Origin: Dichotomocladium elegans
Lineage: Eukaryota; Mucoromycota; Mucoromycetes; Mucorales; Lichtheimiaceae
Reading direction: 5' to 3'
NCBI GenBank assembly: GCA_025716815.1
Contig: JAIXMN010000007.1
Span: forward strand, 1,133,501 to 1,197,500
DNA: 64,000 bases
The position numbers and the translations under genes are program-made. How positions within the stretch are numbered: the stretch's first letter is position 1; the number at the start of each line of letters is the position of its first letter. Under the pieces are notes generated by a model that worked only from the letters and a program-made list of their open reading frames with translations, was not told the DNA's origin and searched no databases. Of this stretch, positions 34,888-45,401 are shown in pieces.

Positions 34888-36489
34888 TCATTTCGGGCCA
34901 AATTCTACCTTTAGACCCTCGATCGCATCCTTGCTACCAAAGATCAAACCCACCAGACCAAGGATGACTGCGACAGTACCAAAGATGAGTTCATACCAGG
35001 GTTTGTTGAACAAGCCTGTCAGGCGATAATAAAAGATGATGGGGAAAATGAAGATAAGCGCGCAGTTGCTGAACGCGCCAAGGAGAGACATGATGTTGCC
35101 AAACGATGGCACTTCGACCGCAATCACTGTAACGACAACAATCATGGACACGCGGAGAAGGGCACGAAGGAGAAACTCGAGAAACTTGCTGTGGTGGAAG
35201 GTGGATATCCGCATGAGTTTCTCCAGGTCGAGAGCAAAGGACGTCATCAGCACCGGCATAGCCAGGAGGACGTGGATGGTGATGAGGATGATGGCTGCTA
35301 GCTTAGCATTGCTGGGCGGCAAGCTGTTGTAAATCGGTGACTCGACATCAACGCCGTAAATGTAGTATCCCGGGATCGCCGAGAGCATGTACATAGCGAC
35401 GCATGTCGCCAGGCCAATAAATAGCACACGCGGCCAATGTTGTGGATGCCGCATGCCAGCCTCAACATTTGGGTAGACTGGGTTGCCGCCGAAGCTGAAG
35501 GCAATCGAGCTGAGCGCAATGGGGAACTTGTCCCAGATGACCGGATGGTGTACAGGATTTATGGCTCGAGAGTTTTGGTCAATAACACCCTCCGCAAGGC
35601 AGATGAAGATTACAATCACCGTCGTAAGTACGCCAAACAAGCTCCCGATACCCACTTCTTTGAGGGATTTGAAGAACACAAAGGGAATCCCGACCACAGC
35701 AGCGCAAATGATAGTCCAGATCGGGAAGGTCAGCTCAGCAGACGTACCAATGCAGATCTGGTGAAGATTCTGTCCGGCTAACATGACATAGAGCACCGGG
35801 ACACCGATCAGGCAGACGGCCGTGAAGAAGAAGGCGATCCAGCTGCCAACCCAGCCGAAGGCAGCATAGGCAACTTCTTGATATGACGACAGGCGGGACT
35901 TGCCATCGTGGTAAAGGCAGCGAATGAGGACAATGCCAGAGTCTAAAAGTCGGTGTGATGATTTTCAGGTGATTAGTGACTCATTCGATTATGTCCGACC
36001 GTGGAAACCGCGCTTACAGGTCGAAAAGAGCCAGCTCAAGAACAAGATTAGTAAACCTATACGCAGTTGTTAAATTTAAGTTCATTATCGCTTTGAATAT
36101 CACATACCCATCCAGCCGCCTTGCGCAAGGGCATACTAAAGTACCCAAATCCTCAACGGTTAGATGTCTATTCCGCCGATCATATCTTTGGAAGAATATA
36201 CTCACAGGCAGTTGAAGCGCACCCATGCCACAAACAACGCAGACAAGGTTAAAGTAGGCATAGTAACTCGATCCTTGTCCTTCTCGATCGATTCCATAAT
36301 CGAAGCGACCGTTCATTTCATAGCTGTCATCCTCTTCTCACGAATCATTAATTGTTTGTTTACCGTAGAAAAAAAAACTTTTCTGTTGGTCGACGTACCC
36401 ACTACAGATGTCTCTTCTTTCAATGAGGCAGGGCGGCTGTTATCCGGGGAAGCATGGGGCTTCTCGGTCTTATGGTCACTGAAAGACAT
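34888..36489 (-). CDS. AAAP-family amino acid transporter
   Basis: Five exons (36399-36489, 36206-36333, 36108-36135, 36018-36056, 34888-35942) join in phase to 446 residues. A polar cytosolic N-terminus precedes about 11 hydrophobic helices. The first helix region, YYAYFNLVCVVCGMGALQLP then YALAQGGWMGLLILFLSW, carries the G-x-G-x-LxLPYA substrate-path motif of the amino acid/auxin permease superfamily. SSYQEVAYAAFG, PGYYIYG and a C-terminal GLVGLIFGSKDAI follow. Fungal relatives (Avt and Mtr types) move neutral or other amino acids by proton exchange at plasma or vacuolar membrane; substrate and location cannot be read here. Two very short exons (28 and 39 bases) lie in the first transmembrane pair. 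Confidence 0.88.
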
Positions 36490-37465
36490 CAGAATAGGAC
36501 CATACACGGGTGGGAGAAAGGGGAAGCGAACAAAAGAGGGGAAAAAAGGAAATTTGGGATCAAAAATGTTGCTTTGGAAAGGCGACAAACAAATGAGCGG
36601 AGTGGATTGTGTTCGTGGGGATGCAAGCCAACCGTAATCATCCGTTTAAAACTTCCTGATGTCTCATGTCTCCGGAGCACGAAGACATAAGAAAGTGGCA
36701 TGAGGGGTGACTTGGTGACAATGTGCAAAAATGACATGCGTTGACAGGTCAGTGTTCCTGCGTGACAACACTCCCATCAAATTATCTTATCAAGGATAAG
36801 GAAAAAAAAAAAGTGGTCCGAAGATGCCACTCATGCTCTGGCGGTGTCTTGAGAAAGTTTCATAACATCATCATCGTCGATCGGAGAAAACAACCGAACG
36901 AAGAAGGCAGCTCCCCTGGAGGGACTGATTATAGCGTAACGGGACAGTGAGGAGAAGTAATGCAAGTAGTTGCAAACGGTTTCCCAAAATTAGTGATTTC
37001 TTTTATATTGACACACGCATGTGGACCAAAGAAAAAATAAAAAAGTTCTAAACCGAGACATTTAGTGGTACATTCGCTCTTATCTCCTGACATGCGATTT
37101 CCTCGAAACAAAGCTTTTTAGTCCCCGTTTGCGGGGTTTCTTTGTGCACCACCATGGTAGAATATCAAAGGATTTCCCCACTGTTAATTGCTTCATTCTC
37201 CTCGCCTACCAACTGATAACTCTATTTTAATATTGCCAGCAGATAGCAACAAAACACAGAAATACCTCCCCGCCTCCTTTTTCTCCTCCACCTCTTTGAT
37301 GTTGCAAGTGTTGCCTCTATATTATGTCATAGATAGACAGCGTGTTATAGAAAAAAAAATCCCTCAGCGGGATTTGTTTTCCTTCTCGTGCGCGGGGGAA
37401 GGCTCTCACTCACTCTTCACTTTATTGTCTTCGATTTTTTATTGAATCCATATGGATTGCGCATT
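36490..37465. other. Divergent promoter region, transporter and copper-fist genes
   Basis: Shared upstream region of the amino acid transporter (-) and the copper-fist regulator (+). I see no gene. No clear copper-response element (TTTGCTC-type) was identified with confidence. Confidence 0.45.
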
Positions 37466-38884
37466 ATGATAATCGACGGCAGGAAGGTCGCTTGTGGTAA
37501 GCGGCCATAGCAATATCCGTTGTAAAGGGACTCAGTCAGCTCATCGTGGAAGTTAATAGCAACATGCATTAAAGTACATAAAAATCGTATGCGCCTTTGA
37601 ATCCCATGTACCAACCTTTACAATCTTAGGGCCACCGCGCATCCCATTGCCAACATAAAGACCGGCAGCTGATTGAAATTAAGAAAAAAGGGCGACCAGC
37701 CACGCAGTGTACTCGATGCAGAGAACTTCGACTTGTTCGGCAACTTCATGTAAAGTGCGACTGTAATGATATACCTCGTAAGATCTTTCGCTGTTGTCAG
37801 AGGCACCCGCGCCGATTTTATTTAGGCTAAGCATGCCACATTCCTAGCCCAACCCCCTGCCCGTATCACGAAGAAAACGAAAAAGAACAACAACCACGCC
37901 AACCTTCGCGCGATTGCTCCCAAACCAGAACTTGCGTGTGGATGTGTCAATGCCACCAGCAATAATAATATTAACGGTGCGACGCCACCGCCTCTTGATC
38001 ATAAAGATCTATTGCTATCTGTGCAACAACAACAACAGCAACAGCAACAGCAGCAGTTATTGCCTTCATTATGGCCAATTCAGTCTCAGAAGCGGCAGGG
38101 AGAGGAAAGAGAAGGGTACTCCTCCTCCTGCTGCTCCAGTAGCAACAGTAGTAGTGCACCCTCACCCGAACTTGTGCCGTCATCTCATCCTTCACGTACA
38201 ACCCCGTCTGTTCTCTGTAAGTCAAATGAATCGCTAACACCCACAAAGTCGTCTTCGGGCTGCGGCTGTTCGAATTCGAAACAAGCACGACAGCCGATGG
38301 CGGCTTCCAAAGAGGGATGCTGTGGTGGTAGCAAAGACAACAGCCAAGATGCAAAGAGCAAACCAAAGCATGGCGACCGTGTACGAGTGATCACCTGCCG
38401 ATGTGGAGACTCATGCGCATGCCCTGGGTGCGATGCCCATCCGTCGCGAGCCATGAAAGTGACATCTGACCCGTATATGATGATGGTGGCCAATGATAGT
38501 GACCATCCTCGCAAACAACTATCGATTGCGGCTATCTGTACCTCTTCCGCAAAAGAGACAATGAACGAGACGCCATCGGCGATTTTAGACGAAATTGAAT
38601 TATGTAACTGCGGTAGTGTACAGCTTTTGCAGGGTTGCACAAGTTGCAACGTTGACGACTTTTGCCAAGGTACACTAGATGAGATAGAGCAGATGGCTGA
38701 TGCAAGAATAGATTGTCTCACCGAGCTGATCCATTGCAGGGTACCTTCGATGATTCCACTCAAGGCACATGTCCCTATATATATAAACTTTTATATAGCT
38801 ATACCAAATCTCATCATTGTCATACTCTTATTAATGCACACTTTTAAGAAAAGAAAAAGGAAACCAGGGGTGTATCATTTGTGA
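37466..38884 (+). CDS. Copper-fist transcription factor (Cuf1/Mac1/Ace1 class)
   Basis: Four exons (37466-37496, 37560-37573, 37630-37777, 37848-38884) join in phase to 409 residues. The N-terminus is a textbook copper fist: Cys10, Cys13, Cys22 and His24 form the zinc site (VACATCIKGHRASHCQH). KKKGRPATQC carries the GRP minor-groove motif, and CTRCRELR completes the domain. A 14-base microexon encodes part of the zinc site. The middle is rich in Q and S, with CCGG and CGCS cysteine patches. A typical metal-sensing motif, CRCGDSCACPGC, lies near residues 247-260, and LCNCGSVQLLQGCTSC follows. Such factors switch copper uptake, detoxification or iron genes. The last about 35 residues are unusually hydrophobic, ending KKRKRKPGVYHL. 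This could be a membrane anchor or a wrongly included 3' stretch. Confidence 0.88.
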
Positions 38885-39178
38885 TGCGTTGAAAGAGAGA
38901 GTGTTGGAAATTGTATACTTATGAATCTTTTCCCTCTCTAGAAATCGCATTCATTTGTCTGGCTTAACAGGAGAAAAGGGGGCAGAACGGGGTGCCGGAG
39001 GTGGGGGGTTGGGAAGCATGTTGGTTTTCGGGATAAGAAAGGGTTATTCTGCTTGTCTTTTCTTGATGAATTGAGAAATATGTATTTTTTTTCGTAGCTT
39101 GTTATGCAAAAAAAAAAAGTGAGACAAAAAGTTAAACTAAGTGGTAAGATTTAAAAGAGAGAGAAGAGAGTGACTTGA
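38885..39178. other. Convergent 3' intergenic stretch
   Basis: Between the copper-fist gene (+) and the glutamine-rich gene (-). Purine-rich, with an A run at 39107-39118. No gene is seen. Confidence 0.5.
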
Positions 39179-40591
39179 TTATTCGCCTGATCGCCGACGA
39201 TTATCCTGTTGGTAGCTGCTCAAGGCGCTCGATGGCCTGCTGGGGATGTACTGGTCCATCATAACCAGGGACGGCGACGAAGATGCATGATGGGGAGCAC
39301 CATTGGCGGCAGTGTAGGGGTATATGAACTGTTGCTGTTGCTGTTGCTGTTGTTGATGATGATGATGATGGTAATGTTGTTGTTGTTGTGGTGGAGGAGC
39401 ATGGTACTGCGGTTGCGGATGCATGGATGCTTGCTGCTGTGTTGTATAATAGTACTGCATTTGCTGTTGATACTTTTGCTGGTCGGACGCCTGCTTTTGC
39501 ATGGCTTGGAAACTGATACTATGCGAGCCAGGTTCGGGCAGGTTGGCCAGCAACCCCTTTTCAATCTTGACGTGGGACGGGTTGATTTTGGGTTTCATGC
39601 GCTTCTGCTCGGCCTTTTCCTGCTCAAGTTGCTTGAGGAGGTCCATGCCGCTCACTCGATGGTGCGGTCGCATGTTGTACTGTGCAATCTGAGCTTGCTG
39701 ATAATGCTGCATTTGCTGGAGATGGTAGAGATGCGTGCCCTCTCCCGTAAGTGCCTGGTTATGGTGGTTATCCAGGTGGCCGTCTGAGTGTCGCTTGACG
39801 ACCTGGCCAGGACGAGTAGGACCATTGTGATATTGATGTCCAACACCACCACCTCCTCCTCCCTGAAGCGGTTGCTGATAGAATTGCTGTTGTTGTTGTT
39901 GTTGTGGTTGATATAACTGGGGAGAAGGGGATCGCCGGCCGATCCCGGCAGTAAGATTGCTTGTTGAACCAACGCCACTCAGACGGCGGTACATGGGGCT
40001 GGATTGTGCAACGACCGGCTCGCTGTCGCTGTCATCGTCATCTTCTTCGTTTTCTGGGATTCCGAATGGATCATGTTAGCGCTCACGATGTGCCATTTAG
40101 TAAATATCTATATATGTGTATATATACCTTCGTCATCGCTTGGCAACTGAACCTTGCGGGCCTGCTGTCTATGCTGCTGCTGCTGCTTCTTCTTCTTCTT
40201 CCCGTTTCTTCTCTCTTCCTCGTCGGAACTATCCCTGTCATCGTCCTCATCTTCGTCATCTTCATCATCGCTTGGCACGCATTGTCGATTTCGATCCCGG
40301 CTAGAAGGTGTTTTCTTCTCTAAAAGATCGAATAATGAGCATTCTCCTCGCGAAATAAGCTTTGTTTATTATTTTGGCAGCATATTTATTACCTTGCGTA
40401 ATAGTGATGGAAGGCAGGCCTCCAGTGCTCATAGATGCTGCTCTGTTGCCGTAAATGGTATTGGTCATGCGGGATGTGGGTGCTTCTGATGCTGTGAGAA
40501 AAGAAGGGGTTGTGGAGTTTGTCGAGCGCAGATCTGTTGCCGTATCGAAGGATAGACGGCTCAGATCAAAAGCCAGATTGTCAAGTGACAT
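39179..40591 (-). CDS. Glutamine/histidine-rich protein, unrecognised
   Basis: Three exons (40393-40591, 40128-40319, 39179-40053) join in phase to 421 residues. I do not recognise the family. The N-terminus (MSLDNLAFDLSRLSF) is followed by a highly acidic Asp/Glu stretch, then a basic KKKKKQQQQ segment, then long Q, H and Y tracts. One part is not low complexity and looks conserved: MDLLKQLEQEKAEQKRMKPK, then GLLANLPEPGSHSISF, roughly residues 255-305. The layout resembles nuclear regulatory or RNA-associated proteins with disordered, condensate-prone regions, but that is inference. The splice phases and the coherent composition make the gene itself credible. Confidence 0.7.
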
Positions 40592-41740
40592 GATGTGAGA
40601 AGGTAAAGTTGTTGGGCAAAAAAAAAAAGAACGAGAAAGGAAGGTTGCCTTGTATGTGTGTGTGTGTATGTAGAGTAAGCAACGAAGAAGAAGAAAATTC
40701 AATCTCGAGAAGTAAAAGCAAAGTTATTTATATAAAAAGTTTGATGTGGCGAAGGAGTGATCTGCAGCAGCACCAGCACCAGCACCAGCAACAGTAGAAG
40801 GTGAGAGCGTGCATCGGTGCACCTTTTGGCTCTTCTCCCCCCAACCCATAATAACCATTTCAACCCCTGGATAAAGGTCGCTTCGGCTATTTTAAAAGCC
40901 CTCACTACGTACTTGCAAAAATAGGGCCGCGGTTGAACGAAAAGCAATTTACCGAAATTGGAATACGGGTCTGGGCTCTCTCTCTCTCTCTCTCTCTCTC
41001 GCCCCTTCCTCTCCCTCTCTTTCTCTCTCTCTCTCTTCCGGCATCTCTCTTATGTATCTATTTCATTCAACGAATTATTATTCTTTATTCGTATCCTCAT
41101 TAGAGATATTGGTTATCTCTATTTCGTTGTCATAAGCAATAAATATATCGAAAAGATAATTTCTTGTTTGACACGTTACTGATTAAAATAGATCTTCGCC
41201 ACTGTTCTAAAACGCGCGCGCGGTTACACACAACATGGCAGCGGAACAATTTCTAATTTGAGGACCACTTGACGTCCCTGACTATTGGTTTTTGCTTGAC
41301 CTTAGCTTTATCTAAATATAGGCAGGCCTTTGGCACGCCATGATGGTCCTTTCATGTAACATCGCATTGCAGTTACTATTAACTCCATAGTTACCCATTC
41401 CGAGGAATCATTATGCGTAATTACAATAATAAACATACCATTTTTAAACGGCGTTGTATACGCATACCGCATGTCTATACATCCACATGTTTATCTATCC
41501 ACTTCGTAGTGATAGCAGTCGCTCATTACGTAATGACTATCATACTCCAGACAAACTAAAAGAGGCTTAGCCTACGGATCCAGTTTCCAAAATTCTGGAA
41601 CATCCGGATGCCATCACGGTCTGTTTACCTTTTTCCCCCTCTTCATTTAGCGTCCTGCTCCTCTTCTCTGCCTCACAGCATATCCCCCCTCCTACTAACA
41701 TATTCTCTCTTTCCCTCTCTCTTTCTCTGTGCACCCCCAC
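40592..41740. other. Divergent promoter region, Q-rich gene and TEN1
   Basis: About 1.1 kb between divergent genes. It holds a CT run (40978-41000) with further CT-rich sequence to 41035. No gene is supported. Confidence 0.5.
40978..41000 (+). repeat. CT dinucleotide run
   Basis: About 11 CT units in the divergent promoter upstream of TEN1, continued imperfectly to 41035. Confidence 0.85.
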
Positions 41741-42260
41741 ATGACGCACGTCCCTCCGGGTCGTTTGGTCTTGAACCTATCAGACATCTGTAATCGTCCA
41801 AAGGATTTTATCGGGCAGTCCGTCCGAATCAAGGGCTAGTGAGTGGTGATTTTTTCCATCAACACCAAAGAAGGTTGTTACTACAAGGGAAGAAAGAACA
41901 TGCTTTTTTAAAAAAGAAAAAAAACTGGAATTCAAGTCTAAAGGCATTTGATCCTGCTGCTAATTGCGCCACCATTGAGTTTGATCAACACTCGCTCACT
42001 GTCCACACCGATCTACTTGATGCGTTTCCCTTTCCGATTCATAGCCTCGTCGAGTTCATTGGTGAAATTGAACAGGACGGGGTAATCATCTTTAGACACT
42101 GTGGGACTAGTACACCAAGGACCAACACATACTTATATAGGTGAATGAGGTGCGAGTGCGACCTCGTGTTGCACGCGACATGTCCACGGTGGATCTTGAA
42201 TTGTATGAAAAGGCGGCTGAATGTAAACTCGAGTATCTCAAGAGGCAGCGTTTTTCCTAA
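41741..42260 (+). CDS. TEN1: CST telomere-capping complex subunit Ten1
   Basis: Three exons (41741-41838, 41937-42081, 42141-42260) join in phase to 120 residues, close to animal Ten1 (about 123). The segments follow the family in order: PPGRLVLNLSDI, then GQSVRIKGYLKAFDPAANCATIE, HSLTVHTDLLDAF, HSLVEFIGEIEQDG and a closing helix, TVDLELYEKAAECKLEYLKR. This is a small OB-fold protein. In the family Ten1 binds Stn1 and, with a Ctc1/Cdc13-type subunit, protects telomere ends and promotes lagging-strand fill-in by polymerase alpha. Strong agreement in both length and residue order makes the call firm even though Ten1 evolves fast. The start ATG is the first in frame. Confidence 0.83.
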
Positions 42261-43305
42261 TGGATTCCCCCCCCCGGCTATTCCGCCAGTGGAAACGTTT
42301 TTGTTCGCGAAATATGAATATAGCTTAACAGTGGAGTAGCTTATGATTTTGCACTGTGCCTTGCCATCCTGTTTGTTTCTTTGCTGCCAGCCGCTGCTGG
42401 CTACATCGCCGCTATCCTGACATCAAGAGAGGCACCGAAAGCACTGTGCGCCCCCAGAACCATCATTGTCAGCAGCGAGCGCAGCGTGTCTTTGTGCTTC
42501 AATGACTTCGTATTACGTGCTTTGTTAATAGGAAACATCGTCGGACACTATGTTCACACCCTACAAACAAAGGCTTTCCTCTATGATGACAATAGACGGG
42601 GACTCCAACGAAGAAAGGTCTTCACTGCGTAATACTATATCATACTGTACTTGGGATGGTACCGAACTTCCCTCATCAGTAGCATATGATGACATTCATC
42701 CAAGTCATATACTGCTTAACTTGTTGCTCGATGAAGGCAGAGAGTATTGGTGGAATTTTTTTCCCTGGCAACCTGTTGACAGGGGAAGGGATTTAAATAC
42801 ACTATACGCGCTTTGGTATATTCCAAGAAAATCGCTCGTTAATAATAAACACATAGGAATGCTTAGCAAAGGCACAGGAAGTCACGAGTGAATGCTAGCG
42901 CAAAGCCGACTCCTGCAATCCCCCCTAAAGAACTTTCCGGCTCTGTCATCGCAGGGTTAAGATGCGATAAGCAAGATACTTGGGCCAGGTGGAAAGAGGC
43001 CATCATTTAAGCAATACAACCTGCTGTATACATCAAATAGGCTCGATCTGCTAACATCACCATTTCATTGTACTCTCATCGGCTTATTACATGCAGAAAC
43101 TGCCTCCATTGAACCGCAAATACTATATATTGATGGCGTGATATCCATGATCGCATGACGCAAACTTGATTAATAGCAACTACCGGAAATCGGCCTGTTA
43201 TGTGCGCCTGCATATGTACATTTTTACTATTGTGACTCGAAACCAAGATAAAAAGCTGGTCACACGAAAGAGCATGGGCTAGTTTGGACATTAGGAAGGG
43301 GGTAG
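42261..43305. other. Intergenic with two overlapping orphan frames
   Basis: Between TEN1 (+) and BSD2 (-). Plus-strand frames at 42381-42632 and 42550-42891 overlap. The second (includes RNTISYCTWDGTELPSSVAY and HILLNLLLDEGREYWWNFF) looks partly coding, but no family or splice model fits. Treated as possible gene remnants. Confidence 0.35.
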
Positions 43306-44448
43306 TTATACCATGTTCTCTGCAGTTCTAGGTTGAGCAATGATGATCTTCTCCATCTGCTTTACGCGAATATAACCTGTCACTGCACGGATGATAATAA
43401 ACCAACCGCACATCATGAGCAGATAATTGACAAATTTTCTCGCATCGTCATTATCGTCGTGCATGTCTTCAGCCGCTACGGAAGAGAAGAAAGAAGATTG
43501 GTCGGTTGCTGTTTGAGTTCCATTCAGCTGCATTTGCATAATTATTCTCACCTGCATGCATTAAAAAGCCAAGTTGGACAAAGGTCACACCAAGACCGGC
43601 TTGCGATCCATACTACCCGAGGACAGTACAGCACACTTTATGAGATTCGGGACCTCTTAACATGAATATGGGTAGACACAAACCTTTGAGGCATGCGTTG
43701 TATGGAATATCATTGTTAACAAGAATCCCATGAACTGGAAGGCCGCGGAAACTACAGGATTTGTATATAAGACATGTCTACGCTCAGAGCTTCGCCCTTT
43801 TCCCCTATCCCCAGCTTGTTGATCTGTAAACCGGACGTACTCATCAAATTCCATGCAAACTGGAAGAACGAACCAACAGGTAAACCCTCGACCAGGAGCA
43901 TATCATCACAAGGTGCGATCACCTCTGTGTGCCAGTAAGGTGGTGTCGCATCTGCTGCTGCTTCATCGTATGCCTATTAGATGCATAGAGAGTTTAAATA
44001 TCTATATCTGGGGATTTTTGGCAACCGTTCTCTCCCCCCCTTCCCGATTTCATACAGGAGGAGCAACATCCTTGTTGTTGCTTTCCGATTCAGGTTTGGC
44101 TGCAATGTTCGAGAAGACGCCGTCGTTGGTTATGGTTGCAGCATGAGTATTTCGAGCACTTGTGGCTGCTGGCAGTCGTACTGTGTCTTCACCAAGGAGT
44201 GGAGCTGCTACTGACAGAGGATCAGCAAAGGCGATCTCTAGCTCATGCCCCTGTTGCTGCTCAATGGATTGAGCCGCCATTCTATGGTTGGGCTGTGTTG
44301 TTGTTTCTTCCGCTGCTACTGTCGCCGCTGCCGCTGTCGCCAAGGGAATATTATCGTCATCATCAACATCAGGTACCTTGCAAATCTTGTCGTATGAGAC
44401 TAGTGGATTGCGTAACCTGCCTAACTCACATACCCTTTGGTAGCTCAT
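43306..44448 (-). CDS. BSD2: Bsd2/NDFIP-type ubiquitin-ligase adaptor
   Basis: Five exons (44056-44448, 43841-43973, 43684-43751, 43552-43612, 43306-43475) join in phase to 274 residues. The polar N-terminus is acidic and carries a PPAY motif (residues 130-133, created at the first exon junction), a WW-domain ligand. Three membrane segments follow: GLPVGSFFQFAWNLMISAAF, FQFMGFLLTMIFHTTHASK with YGSQAGLGVTFVQLGFLMHA, and FVNYLLMMCGWFIIIRAVTG. This is the NDFIP/Bsd2 pattern, including the HTTHASK-Y-GSQAGLG turn. Family members recruit Rsp5/Nedd4 ligases to Golgi and endosomes to sort metal transporters and other membrane proteins to the vacuole. A link to the nearby copper-fist regulator through metal homeostasis is only suggestive. 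Confidence 0.88.
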
Positions 44449-45401
44449 GATGAGACGTATAAAAAGGGGAGAGAGGAAAAGAAATAAATAATGGCGGTAG
44501 TACGGGTATGCGAGAGTATAGCAACAGACCGGAGAAATGCACGCACACAGCCTCCTCACCCCACACTCCCCCCCTTTCCTTCAAAGTTACACCGTGATGG
44601 AGGATAATACTAAGTGTCGCCACTCGATGCTATTGTTTTTCTCCTTCTCTCCTGACCAGACTGGTTTGTCATGGGAATAATCCCCATTCAAGGAGACTGG
44701 CTGGTAGGTAAAAGGAAAGCGCCCCACTTATTAAAAAGTATGTGACATTGAAAAGAATTCTTCGATAGTATGACAGCTATTGTACGTACAATAGCCACCT
44801 TTTGCAGGATTGGTGCTTCTGTTATGTCGGAAGCAGAAGAGCAATGGTTTGTTTGTTTACCTCAAGAACCAAAGGAAAAAGTTCTCTAGAGAGCATCATT
44901 AGATTCTTTCACCATAGCTTTCGATTACAGTCATAATCCCCCCGAACGATGCAAGACCTATTCTTATTAACCTCGCCATTATGTAGGTAGACCGAGAAGT
45001 TGTAGCAGAATGAGCGGTTCCAGACATGATGAGAAAAAGAAACCGGTAAAATGAAAAGAACACGTGGGCAGAGGCAAAATTACTGTAGACATTGCATAAC
45101 ATTTGATAGTTAGGAAAAAGATCAACTTAAGCATTGCTAGGGCGATATTCATCTGGTCACAACCCCTATTTGATCCGACGACAATGCGGTATATTGTAAA
45201 CTTTCGCGTTCTGGATAGAATAGTGTACCTTTTTTTCTCAGGAGCGTCTTTAGTAATAAGGAATCCCTCAAACGTTGCAATACGCGTATGAAACAAAAAG
45301 TTACGCGTTTTGTTGACCGTCACCCTTTTCTCCGCTTTTCGCTTTCTACGTGCCCACCCACCACCGACCCCTCCTTTTCTTATTCATTCCTTACCCCCCC
45401 C
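44449..45401. other. Divergent region, BSD2 and DNMT1
   Basis: Upstream of both BSD2 (-) and DNMT1 (+). It holds a small minus-strand open frame (listed separately) and C tracts near 45395, just before the DNMT1 start. Confidence 0.4.
44899..45027 (-). CDS. Possible 42-residue single-span protein
   Basis: Not recognised. The frame reads MSGTAHSATTSRSTYIMARL then IRIGLASFGGIMTVIESYGE. A basic, hydroxylated N-terminus is followed by one weak hydrophobic stretch, as in small mitochondrial membrane proteins. A donor-like GGTGAAAG near the end leaves open a spliced continuation. Chance cannot be excluded. Confidence 0.25.
   Translation of the reverse strand: MSGTAHSATTSRSTYIMARLIRIGLASFGGIMTVIESYGERI

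Noticed and set aside
37618..37806. Minus-strand open frame resembling a Cox18/Oxa1-like stretch (NFNQLPVFMLAMG)
   Set aside because: It is antisense to the copper-fist exon at 37630-37777, which is far better supported by its exact zinc-site pattern and phase-consistent exons.
39209..39787. Long plus-strand frame rich in Leu and Met
   Set aside because: Antisense of the Q/H-rich protein; the leucine and methionine runs are complements of glutamine and histidine repeats.
44402..44436. Possible 34-base intron in the first BSD2 exon
   Set aside because: It would be too short and would break the frame, while the continuous exon gives a phase-consistent model.
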